This document shows, one piece after another, positions 53,347-60,728 of a stretch of DNA of 64,000 nt. Both the position numbers and the translations under genes were made by a program. Positions within the stretch are counted from its first letter, which is position 1. Each line of letters starts with the position of its first letter. This stretch comes from Flavobacterium sp. LHD-80 (GTDB lineage: Bacteria > Bacteroidota > Bacteroidia > Flavobacteriales > Flavobacteriaceae): positions 620,001 to 684,000 of the forward strand of contig NZ_JAVFVS010000004.1 of assembly GCF_030929605.1 (NCBI RefSeq). The letters run 5' to 3'. The notes beneath the pieces were generated by a model. The model saw only the letters and a program-made list of their open reading frames with translations, was not told the DNA's origin and searched no databases.

Positions 53347-54891
53347 TTATTCTGAAATAACATTTCCTTTTTTATCATAGAAATGGTATTCTAAGTACGT
53401 GTAAGCGTCACGAGGTATGATTTTCACCCATTTCTTATGTTCAAAAAACCATTTTGAACGTAATGATGGAAAACCTTTGCTGAGGTATGCAGCCACAAAT
53501 GGATGTGTATTAAGCACAACTTTATTGTGGGTTTTTAAAAGTCTTTCTAAATCAGAGGTGATCTTGTCAATTATTAATATTGGTGCTTCAATTTCACCGT
53601 TGACTTTATTTGGATCTTCTTCTCTAGTTTTAATGTTAACTTCTGGTCTTACGCGCTGTCTGGTAATTTGGACCAAACCAAATTTACTCGGCGGTAATAT
53701 TTTATGCTTTGCTTTATCGTCGCTCATTTCTTCTCGCAAGAAGTCGAACAAAACTTTCCTGTTTTCTGGATTAGACATATCGATAAAATCAACAACTATA
53801 ATTCCGCCCATATCTCGCAGACGTAATTGTCTGGCGATTTCTGCAGCGGCAATCATATTAACTTCCATGGCGGTATCTTCCTGGTTGGTTGCTTTGTTAG
53901 AACGGTTTCCGCTGTTGACGTCTATAACGTGCAATGCTTCAGTGTGTTCTATGATAAGATAAGCACCTTTACTCATGGAAACAGTTCGGCCAAAAGAAGT
54001 TTTGATTTGTCTCTCTATATTGTATTTCTCGAAAATTGGAGTGTCATTTGATTGATAAAACTTAACAATCGATTGTTTCGAAGGTGCAATTTCTTGCAGA
54101 TATTCCTTCGTTTGGTGGAACAACTCTTCATCATCTATCTGGATACCGCTGAAGGTATCGTTAAATACATCTCTTAATATTGAAGAAGCTCTATTAAGCT
54201 CTCCTAATACTTTTGATGGATGATGAGCAGTTGGTAATTTTTTACACATTGCAGTCCATCTGCCAAGCAGGTTCTGCAAATCTTTTTCTAATTCGGCTAC
54301 GTTTTTGCCTTCGGCTACTGTACGAACAATAACACCAAATCCTTTAGGTTTGATCGATAGAACAAGTTTTTTTAGACGATCCTTTTCTTTTTTGTCTTCT
54401 ATTTTTTGAGAAATAGAAACACGATCAGAAAAAGGAACTAGAACGATAAATCTTCCAGCAAGAGAAAGCTCAGCACTTATTCTTGGACCTTTGGTCGATA
54501 TCGGTTCTTTAACTACTTGAACTAAGACAGATTGATTGGCACTTAAAATATCAGTAATGATGCCATCTTTGTCAATCTCTTTTTCAAACTGAAAGGTTTT
54601 TAGGGAGAAATCTTTTATTTTACCTGCGCTTACAAGTTTTATGAATTTCAGCTGAGAAGCTAAGTTTGGACCTAGATCGTGATAATGTAAAAAAGCATCT
54701 TTTTCGAAGCCTACATTTACAAAAGCGGCGTTAAGTCCAGCAACTGGTTTTCTGATTTTGGCAATAAAAATATCACCAACCTGAAAGTTGCTTTTCTCTT
54801 CTTCTTTGTGTAATTCAATTAGTTTTCCATCTTTTAATAAGGCAAAATCTACTGCATCAGAACTAGATCTAATGATTAATTCTTTATTCAC
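53347..54891 (-). CDS. rng: Ribonuclease E/G family protein
   Basis: 514 aa from GTG 54891 (VNKELIIRSSSDAVDFALL), where similarity to RNase G starts; the frame is open 16 codons further to an ATG in repeat DNA. An S1 domain covers residues about 35-125 (VGDIFIAKIRKPVAGLNAAFVNVG), followed by RNase H-like and DNase I-like parts with DVNSGNRSNK and the metal-binding GGIIVVDFIDMSNPENR. It cuts single-stranded RNA in rRNA maturation and mRNA decay. No C-terminal degradosome scaffold. Next upstream on the same strand are the 30-aa basic protein and HU. Confidence 0.93.
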   Translation of the reverse strand: MNKELIIRSSSDAVDFALLKDGKLIELHKEEEKSNFQVGDIFIAKIRKPVAGLNAAFVNVGFEKDAFLHYHDLGPNLASQLKFIKLVSAGKIKDFSLKTFQFEKEIDKDGIITDILSANQSVLVQVVKEPISTKGPRISAELSLAGRFIVLVPFSDRVSISQKIEDKKEKDRLKKLVLSIKPKGFGVIVRTVAEGKNVAELEKDLQNLLGRWTAMCKKLPTAHHPSKVLGELNRASSILRDVFNDTFSGIQIDDEELFHQTKEYLQEIAPSKQSIVKFYQSNDTPIFEKYNIERQIKTSFGRTVSMSKGAYLIIEHTEALHVIDVNSGNRSNKATNQEDTAMEVNMIAAAEIARQLRLRDMGGIIVVDFIDMSNPENRKVLFDFLREEMSDDKAKHKILPPSKFGLVQITRQRVRPEVNIKTREEDPNKVNGEIEAPILIIDKITSDLERLLKTHNKVVLNTHPFVAAYLSKGFPSLRSKWFFEHKKWVKIIPRDAYTYLEYHFYDKKGNVISE

Positions 54892-54917
54892 ACTGTAAAT
54901 TTTTATCCAGACTTTTA

Positions 54918-54985
54918 GTTTCAGGTTTTTGGGTTTCAAGTTTCAAGTTTTGCAACTCATAACTCATAACTCATAACTCATAACT
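54918..54985. repeat. Phased repeats upstream of rng
   Basis: GTTTCAAGTTTCAAG-type units followed by AACTCATAACTCATAACTCA, four copies of an eight-base unit. Confidence 0.7.
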
Positions 54986-55152
54986 GAATTGTAAGGATGG
55001 ATTAAACAATATTTTTAACAGGTATTAACCCGGCGAAAACTAGCTGGCAGTTTGCAGTTCTAAGTAATCAGTAGACTGAAGACTAAAAACTGATGACTGA
55101 ATACTAATTTTCAATTTCAATGAACGTTTAAAAAGAAAAAAGTAGTTTAAAA

Positions 55153-55245
55153 CTACTTTTTCTTTTTGTGACGGTTAGCTCTCGCTCTTTTTTTACGTTT
55201 GTGAGTAGCTACCTTATGTCTCTTTCTTTTTTTACCACTTGGCAT
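55153..55245 (-). CDS. Very basic 30-residue protein, possibly ribosome-associated
   Basis: ATG 55243-55245 to TAG 55153-55155 on the minus strand. The product begins MPSGKKRKRHKVATHKRKK and has 11 Lys, 6 Arg and 3 His in 30 residues. It is 31 bases downstream of HU on the same strand. Composition, length and the MPSGKKRKRHK start recall small ribosomal proteins; Bacteroidetes-specific small ribosomal components have been reported, and this could be one, but I cannot confirm the name. Too small for most gene callers. Confidence 0.75.
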   Translation of the reverse strand: MPSGKKRKRHKVATHKRKKRARANRHKKKK

Positions 55246-55276
55246 ATCGTGTCAGATTTTATGTTAATTAATAGTA

Positions 55277-55567
55277 TTATTTTGCTTCGTTGTTCGTTTT
55301 TACTCCTTCTACAAAAACTTTTGCAGGTTTAAACGCAGGGATGTTGTGTGCTGGAATTTTAATTGTAGTGTTTTTTGAAATGTTTCTACCAGTCTTTTCA
55401 GCTCTTGTTTTAACGATAAAGCTTCCGAAACCTCTTAGGTAAACATTGTCTCCAGTTTCCAATGAAGTTTTAACTTCTTCCATAAAAGTTTCTACTGTTG
55501 CTTGAACATCTCCTTTTTCAAGACCTAGTTTCTCTGAAATTTTCGCTACGATATCTGCTTTCGTCAT
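55277..55567 (-). CDS. HU family DNA-binding protein
   Basis: 96 aa. MTKADIVAKISEKLGLEKGDVQATVETFMEEVK helical start, then the beta-arm region YLRGFGSFIVKTRAEKTGRNISKN-like sequence and IPAHNIPAFKPAKVF. Binds and bends DNA as a nucleoid protein. Promoter at 55617-55649. Confidence 0.95.
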   Translation of the reverse strand: MTKADIVAKISEKLGLEKGDVQATVETFMEEVKTSLETGDNVYLRGFGSFIVKTRAEKTGRNISKNTTIKIPAHNIPAFKPAKVFVEGVKTNNEAK

Positions 55568-55616
55568 TTTCTTTCCTATTTTATTTTATAAATGATGTAC
55601 TATTTTTTTGAGTTTG

Positions 55617-55649
55617 CAAATATAGGAATTAAAAAAATAATTAATCAAG
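55617..55649 (-). promoter_or_regulatory. HU promoter
   Basis: On the minus strand CTTG (55646-55649), 21 bases, TATATTTG (55617-55624). The -7 box is perfect. Confidence 0.65.
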
Positions 55650-55707
55650 CTAAATCGTTAAATTTTAATTACATAAACATTTACTTTTGTTTTCTAAGTA
55701 TTTTTAA

Positions 55708-56754
55708 ATGGATTTTCATAACGTATTGATAAATTGGTATTTACAAAACAAGCGCGATTTGCCTTGGCGTAAAACGGCCGATCCGTACCTAATTTGGCTC
55801 TCAGAAATTATGCTGCAGCAAACGAGAGTTGCTCAAGGAATGCCTTATTTTTTTGCTTTTACGAAGGAATTTCCTACTGTATTTGATTTGGCAAATGCAT
55901 CAGAAGAGCAGGTTTTAAAACTTTGGCAGGGATTAGGTTATTATTCTCGAGCTCGAAATTTGCATAAAACAGCTCAATATGTGGCAAATGAGCTTAACGG
56001 GATTTTTCCAGAAAACTATAAAAGTTTATTAAAACTGAAAGGAGTAGGCGAATATACAGCGGCCGCCATCGCTTCTTTTTCTTATAATGAAGCTGTTCCT
56101 GTTGTTGACGGAAATGTTTTTAGAGTGCTGTCTCGTTATTTTGATATTGAATCGGATATTGCTTTGCCAGGTACAAAAAAAGAATTTGCGGAATTGGCTT
56201 CTGAATTAATGCCAAAAGATAATCCAGCGATCTTTAATCAGGCGATAATGGAATTTGGTGCATTGCAATGTGTTCCTAAAAGTCCAAATTGCATGATTTG
56301 TGTTTTCAATGATAGTTGCGCCGCATTGCAAAAAAAGAAAGTAGATGCTTTGCCTGTAAAATTGAAAAAGACAAAAGTGACAAACCGCTTCTTTAATTAT
56401 TTGGTTTTAGAAGATGTTTCAGGAAATACTTTGATTCAAAAAAGAACTGCTAAAGGAATTTGGCATAACTTATATGAATTTCCGCTTTTAGAAACTGATG
56501 AAATTGTTGGCCTTGATATTGTTTCAAAAGCAGTTCAAAACGACATTTTTTCTTCCTATACTATTATAGGTATAGAGGAATGTATAGAAACCACCGTTTT
56601 GCACAAACTTTCACATCAACATCTTCATATACAATTCTGGAAAGTGAAAATAAGTGAAGAATTACAGAACGGTGTGAATGCCAGTGAGTTAAAAAGTTTT
56701 CCTTTTCCAATTGTGATTTATAATTTTATTGAAAAGCAGGAAATAAATTGCTAA
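55708..56754 (+). CDS. mutY: A/G-specific adenine glycosylase
   Basis: 348 aa. Removes adenine opposite 8-oxoguanine. LPWRKTADPYLIWLSEIMLQQTRV at the start, helix-hairpin-helix LKLKGVGEYTAAAI (about 111) followed by VPVVDGNVFRVLSR with the catalytic Asp, and the [4Fe-4S] loop C-x6-C-x2-C-x5-C (CVPKSPNCMICVFNDSC). The C-terminal third is the NUDIX-like domain. First of a mutY-ssb-gldE-gldD run, an order known in flavobacteria. Confidence 0.96.
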   Translation: MDFHNVLINWYLQNKRDLPWRKTADPYLIWLSEIMLQQTRVAQGMPYFFAFTKEFPTVFDLANASEEQVLKLWQGLGYYSRARNLHKTAQYVANELNGIFPENYKSLLKLKGVGEYTAAAIASFSYNEAVPVVDGNVFRVLSRYFDIESDIALPGTKKEFAELASELMPKDNPAIFNQAIMEFGALQCVPKSPNCMICVFNDSCAALQKKKVDALPVKLKKTKVTNRFFNYLVLEDVSGNTLIQKRTAKGIWHNLYEFPLLETDEIVGLDIVSKAVQNDIFSSYTIIGIEECIETTVLHKLSHQHLHIQFWKVKISEELQNGVNASELKSFPFPIVIYNFIEKQEINC

Positions 56755-56791
56755 AAAAATGTATCTTTGGTAGAAATACCACAAAAAAACT

Positions 56792-57232
56792 ATGAACGGA
56801 ACATTAAATAAGGTGATGTTAATTGGCCATTTGGGAGATGATGTAAAAATGCATTATTTTGATGGAGGAAATTGCATAGGACGTTTTCAGCTGGCTACAA
56901 ACGAAGTATACATCAATAAAACTACAAACGAAAAAATAACTTCGACAGAGTGGCATAATTTAGTTGTACGTAATAAAGCCGCCGAAATTTGTGAAAAGTA
57001 TTTATCTAAAGGAGATAAAATATATGTTGAAGGCCGGATAAAATCACGTCAATGGCAAGCGGAAGATGGTACAACAAAATACACTACAGAAATTCAGGTA
57101 ACAGAGTTTACTTTCTTGACTACCAAAAAAGAAACTGGAAATCATAAGCCAAATCACGAGTCAGAATCCACAAAAAACACTAACTTTGACGCAGCAAATG
57201 AAGGCTTGCCTGTAAACGACCTGCCTTTTTGA
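56792..57232 (+). CDS. ssb: Single-stranded DNA-binding protein
   Basis: 146 aa. OB-fold start NGTLNKVMLIGHLGDDVKMHY, EWHNLVVRNKAAEICEKYLSKGD and GRIKSRQW; Gln/Asn-rich linker, and the acidic interaction tip ending NDLPF. A TATCTTTG box about 25 bases upstream, inside the mutY end, could give its own promoter. Confidence 0.95.
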   Translation: MNGTLNKVMLIGHLGDDVKMHYFDGGNCIGRFQLATNEVYINKTTNEKITSTEWHNLVVRNKAAEICEKYLSKGDKIYVEGRIKSRQWQAEDGTTKYTTEIQVTEFTFLTTKKETGNHKPNHESESTKNTNFDAANEGLPVNDLPF

Positions 57233-57255
57233 TTGTTTAACTAATTTTTTTCAGT

Positions 57256-58551
57256 TTGGACCCAGAGCCCAGTTTACTTTTTGCTACAACTTTAGACACT
57301 AATTTAATCATTGGTTTTGTCGGAATATTTATTTTGCTGTTTCTATCAGCCATTGTTTCAGGCGCCGAAATCGCTCTTTTTTCATTATCTCAAAAAGATT
57401 TAGACGAAGCCCTGCAGGAAAACCACTCAAAGGGAAAAATTATTTCAAATCTTTTGGATAAGCCTAAAAAATTGTTGGCAACCTTATTAGTTGCTAATAA
57501 TTTCTTGAATATCGGGGTTGTTATTTTGTTCTCCTTTATTGGCCGAAATATCTTTTCTCATATAACTTCACCTGCTTTCAAATTCTTTTTAGAAGTAATT
57601 CTGGTTACTTTTCTGATTTTGTTATTTGCCGAAGTTTTGCCTAAAGTTTATGCCAGTCGGAACAATCTGAAATTCGCAAAACGAGTTGCCTATCCAATCG
57701 CTTTTTTAGACAAATTACTTTCGCCAATAAGTTTGCCAATGCGCAGTGTTACTCTATATTTGCAGCATAAATTAGGGAAGCAGAAGAACAGTTTCTCTAT
57801 AAATCAAATTTCTCAGGCGTTGGAACTTACAGATTCTGAAGGAACATCAACTGAAGAACAAAAAATATTAGAAGGAATTGTTTCTTTTGGAAATACAGAT
57901 ACCAAACAGGTTATGAGTCCGCGAATTGATATTTTTGCTTTAGAAATTTCGGAGCCTTTTGCGACAGTTTGTTCTAAAATTATAGAAAAAGGATTTTCGA
58001 GAATTCCGGTTTACCGAGACAATATAGATCAAATTGAAGGCGTTCTGTTTGTTAAAGACTTACTGCCTTATATTGATAAAGAAGAGTTCGATTGGACTTC
58101 TTTAATGAGAGAAGCTTTTTTTGTTCCTGAGAATAAAAAACTGGATAACTTACTAAAGGATTTTCAGAGCCTTAAAAGCCATTTGGCGATTGTGGTTGAT
58201 GAATATGGTGGTACTTCTGGATTAGTTTCTTTAGAAGATGTTATAGAGGAAATAGTTGGAGATATTAGTGATGAGTTTGATGATGAAAATTTGAATTTTT
58301 CGCAGATCGATGAAAAGAATTTTCTGTTTGAAGGAAAAATCAATTTGAAAGATTTCTACAGAATTATTGATGTTGATGAAGATTTATTTGAGGCGCGAAA
58401 AGGCGAAGCAGAAACTCTAGCCGGATTTATTTTGGAAATTTTAGGAAATTTCCCGAAAAAAGATCAAAAAATAGCTTTTGAAAACTGTGTTTTTACAATA
58501 GAAACGGTAGATAAAAAGCGTGTAAAACAAATAAAAGTAACGATAGATTAA
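57256..58551 (+). CDS. gldE: Gliding motility-associated protein GldE (CorC/HlyC-like)
   Basis: 431 aa, TTG start. Four membrane helices of the CNNM/DUF21 type in residues about 15-150 (FLSAIVSGAEIALFSLS), two CBS domains at about 215-335 (VMSPRIDIFALE; LAIVVDEYGGTSGLVSLEDVIEEIVGDI) and a C-terminal CorC/HlyC domain. Directly upstream of gldD (1-base gap). In Flavobacterium johnsoniae gldE is tied to gliding and type IX secretion assembly. Confidence 0.92.
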   Translation: MDPEPSLLFATTLDTNLIIGFVGIFILLFLSAIVSGAEIALFSLSQKDLDEALQENHSKGKIISNLLDKPKKLLATLLVANNFLNIGVVILFSFIGRNIFSHITSPAFKFFLEVILVTFLILLFAEVLPKVYASRNNLKFAKRVAYPIAFLDKLLSPISLPMRSVTLYLQHKLGKQKNSFSINQISQALELTDSEGTSTEEQKILEGIVSFGNTDTKQVMSPRIDIFALEISEPFATVCSKIIEKGFSRIPVYRDNIDQIEGVLFVKDLLPYIDKEEFDWTSLMREAFFVPENKKLDNLLKDFQSLKSHLAIVVDEYGGTSGLVSLEDVIEEIVGDISDEFDDENLNFSQIDEKNFLFEGKINLKDFYRIIDVDEDLFEARKGEAETLAGFILEILGNFPKKDQKIAFENCVFTIETVDKKRVKQIKVTID

Positions 58552-58552
58552 A

Positions 58553-59113
58553 ATGTTAAAAAAGATAATTTCAACAGCAGTAATTTTACTGACTCTGACT
58601 GTAGTAAGTTGTAAAGATGATGTATTGCCAAAACCGGCAAGTTTTCTGCGTTTAGATTATCCAGAAGCAAAATATGTTCATTTTGAAAATAACTGTCCGT
58701 TTGCTTTTGATATGAATGAAGCGGCAATTATTAAAGGTGAAAAAGATTGCGGATTTGCGATTACCTACCCAAAAATGAAAGCCACTATTTATCTGACTTA
58801 TAAGCCAGTTCACGGCGATATTAATAAACTTTTAAAAGATGCTCAAAAACTGACTTACGAGCACGTTATCAAAGCTGATGATATTTTAGAACAACCGTAT
58901 TTAAATCCCGAAAAAAAGGTTTACGGAATGTTTTATCAAGTAGATGGAAACGCAGCTACAAACTCTCAATTTTACGTTACAGATAGTACAAAGCACTTTA
59001 TAACGGGTTCAGTTTATTTTTACGCTAAACCTAATTTTGATTCAATTATGCCGGCGGCGAGTTATATCAAGAATGATATGCAAAGATTGATGGAAACTTT
59101 GAAGTGGAAATAA
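58553..59113 (+). CDS. gldD: Gliding motility lipoprotein GldD
   Basis: 186 aa. Lipoprotein signal ending in VVSCKDD, then KPASFLRLDYPEAKYVHFENNCPF, typical of GldD. Needed for gliding and chitin utilisation in Flavobacterium johnsoniae. It follows gldE by one base and is closed by a terminator, so gldE-gldD form a unit. Confidence 0.92.
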   Translation: MLKKIISTAVILLTLTVVSCKDDVLPKPASFLRLDYPEAKYVHFENNCPFAFDMNEAAIIKGEKDCGFAITYPKMKATIYLTYKPVHGDINKLLKDAQKLTYEHVIKADDILEQPYLNPEKKVYGMFYQVDGNAATNSQFYVTDSTKHFITGSVYFYAKPNFDSIMPAASYIKNDMQRLMETLKWK

Positions 59114-59120
59114 AGTAAAT

Positions 59121-59152
59121 AAAAAAGGCGTTCAAATTGAACGCCTTTTTTT
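59121..59152. terminator. Bidirectional terminator between gldD and HMA lipoprotein gene
   Basis: AAAAAAGGCGTTCAA-A-TTGAACGCCTTTTTTT; G+C core GGCGTTCAA, good on both strands. Confidence 0.92.
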
Positions 59153-59170
59153 GTTTTGTAAAATTTCAAC

Positions 59171-59548
59171 TTAAGATTTAAAATTCAAAACTTTATATGT
59201 TTTTCCATCTCCAGTTCCTTGAACAATTTTAGTCAAAGACTCTTGATTTTGAATTGTTTTGTCAAAAGTAACCGTTGCTGTTTTTTTGTCAAAATCAACT
59301 ACGGCTTTTTCAACTCCGTCAAGATTTGATAATTCTTTTTCAATTGTTTTAGCGCATCCCATTGCACAAGTCATTCCTTCGATTTCGAAACTTGCTGTTT
59401 GAACATTTTCAGCTGCGATTACTTTGTGTTCTGTAGTAGTTGTTTCTAAAGGTTTTATGTTGGCTAAGTTTTTGTCTTCTTCTTTTTTACAGCTAACGAA
59501 TACTAAGCCGGCAATAACTAACGATGCTATTATTTTAGTGAATTTCAT
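59171..59548 (-). CDS. Lipoprotein with heavy-metal-associated (HMA) domain
   Basis: 125 aa. Lipoprotein signal ending VFVSCKKEED, a linker, then an HMA fold from about residue 52 (ASFEIEGMTCAMGCAKTIEKEL, AVVDFDKKTATVTFD). The metal loop is C-A-M-G-C, with three residues between the cysteines and not the usual two. Being a periplasmic or surface lipoprotein it may bind copper or a similar metal outside the cytoplasm. Function not known. Confidence 0.85.
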   Translation of the reverse strand: MKFTKIIASLVIAGLVFVSCKKEEDKNLANIKPLETTTTEHKVIAAENVQTASFEIEGMTCAMGCAKTIEKELSNLDGVEKAVVDFDKKTATVTFDKTIQNQESLTKIVQGTGDGKTYKVLNFKS

Positions 59549-59648
59549 TATATAGAATTTTAAGTTGTCAATATGTTTGTTGCAAAATTAATAAAATTCA
59601 AGAGGTCAGTTCGTAAAAATAATACAAATTTGCAGTAAAAATGTGTTT

Positions 59649-60515
59649 ATGGATGCAAAACAATTAAAGTGGGCTTATTTGTTGGTTCTCTCTCTTATTT
59701 GGGGAAGTTCTTTTATTTTGATCAAAAGAGGATTGGTTGGTTTAACAGCCATTCAAGTTGGTTCATTCCGAATTATTTTTGCCGCTTTGTTTTTGTTGAT
59801 TATAGGATTTAAAAGTCTGAAGAAGATTTCGCGCCGTCAATGGAAATTTGTTGCCATCACTTCACTTTTTGGAACTTTTGCTCCGGCCTATCTTTTTGCC
59901 ATTGCTGAAACAGAAGTTGATAGTTCGATTGTAGCTATTTTAAATTCGCTTACGCCTTTAAATACTTTGGTTTTAGGAATACTTATTTTTGGAATTCAAT
60001 TTCAAAAGCGACAAGTTTTAGGTGTTTTTGTTGGTTTGGTTGGATGTTTGTTATTGGTTTTGAGCGGTGCATCAGCACATCCAGGTCAGAACTATTATTA
60101 TGTTGTTTTGGTTGTAATTGCAACGCTTTGTTATGCTATAAATGTGAATTTGATCAAAAAGTATTTATCTGATTTGAATTCGTTAAGCATTACGACCGGA
60201 AATTTTACCGTTTTGCTTTTGCCTGCATTAATCATTTTAAGCACAACTGATATTCCTCAAAGAATAAATATTGATGTCACACAGCATTCCATATTTTTTG
60301 TGATGATTTTGGGCGTATTAGGAACCGGAATTGCAAATGTTTTGTTCTTTAAATTGATCCAAATATCGTCTCCTGTTTTTGCGACTTCGGTTACTTATTT
60401 AATTCCGATTGTGGCTTTCTTTTGGGGATTATTGGATAATGAAATGCTTACTCTGATTCAATTTTTTGGTGCGTTTATTATTTTGATTGGGGTTTATTTG
60501 TCGGCGAAGAAATAA
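59649..60515 (+). CDS. EamA family (DMT) transporter
   Basis: 288 aa from ATG 59649; a GTG two codons upstream is also in frame. Ten membrane helices in two EamA repeats (WAYLLVLSLIWGSSFILIKRGL at the start; VVLVVIATLCYAINVNLIKKYL in the middle). Family exports metabolites such as amino acids; substrate unknown. Confidence 0.87.
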   Translation: MDAKQLKWAYLLVLSLIWGSSFILIKRGLVGLTAIQVGSFRIIFAALFLLIIGFKSLKKISRRQWKFVAITSLFGTFAPAYLFAIAETEVDSSIVAILNSLTPLNTLVLGILIFGIQFQKRQVLGVFVGLVGCLLLVLSGASAHPGQNYYYVVLVVIATLCYAINVNLIKKYLSDLNSLSITTGNFTVLLLPALIILSTTDIPQRINIDVTQHSIFFVMILGVLGTGIANVLFFKLIQISSPVFATSVTYLIPIVAFFWGLLDNEMLTLIQFFGAFIILIGVYLSAKK

Positions 60516-60533
60516 GAGATTGTTCTTAACGAA

Positions 60534-60612
60534 TGTCACCCTGAGCGATCCCGAGGCTTCGGGAGAAGGGCGTGCCAATTGGGACGGGGCTTCGACTTCG
60601 CTCAGCCTGACA
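60534..60612. repeat. Palindrome of the TGTCA..CTGAGCG family, copy 2
   Basis: TGTCACCCTGAGCG and CGCTCAGCCTGACA ends, inner GATCCCGAGGCTTCGGGA hairpin and CGTGCCAATTGGGA core shared with 53102-53170. Confidence 0.75.
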
Positions 60613-60632
60613 AACGTATTGATAAAAAAAAA

Positions 60633-60663
60633 GCTTTATCAAAGTTTTAAACTTTGACAAAGC
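60633..60663. repeat. GCTTTATCAAAGTTT hairpin
   Basis: GCTTTATCAAAGTTT pairs with AAACTTTGACAAAGC with one mismatch. Possible terminator on either strand; followed by CTTAG-type units (60668-60727). Confidence 0.6.
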
Positions 60664-60728
60664 CTATGAGAAAAAAACTTAGAATCTTAGAATCTTAGTA
60701 TCTTAGTATCTCAGAACCTTAGAAACTT

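Noticed and set aside
53417..53962. 181-codon plus-strand frame within rng
   Set aside because: Antisense shadow of the RNase E/G gene, with low-complexity composition.
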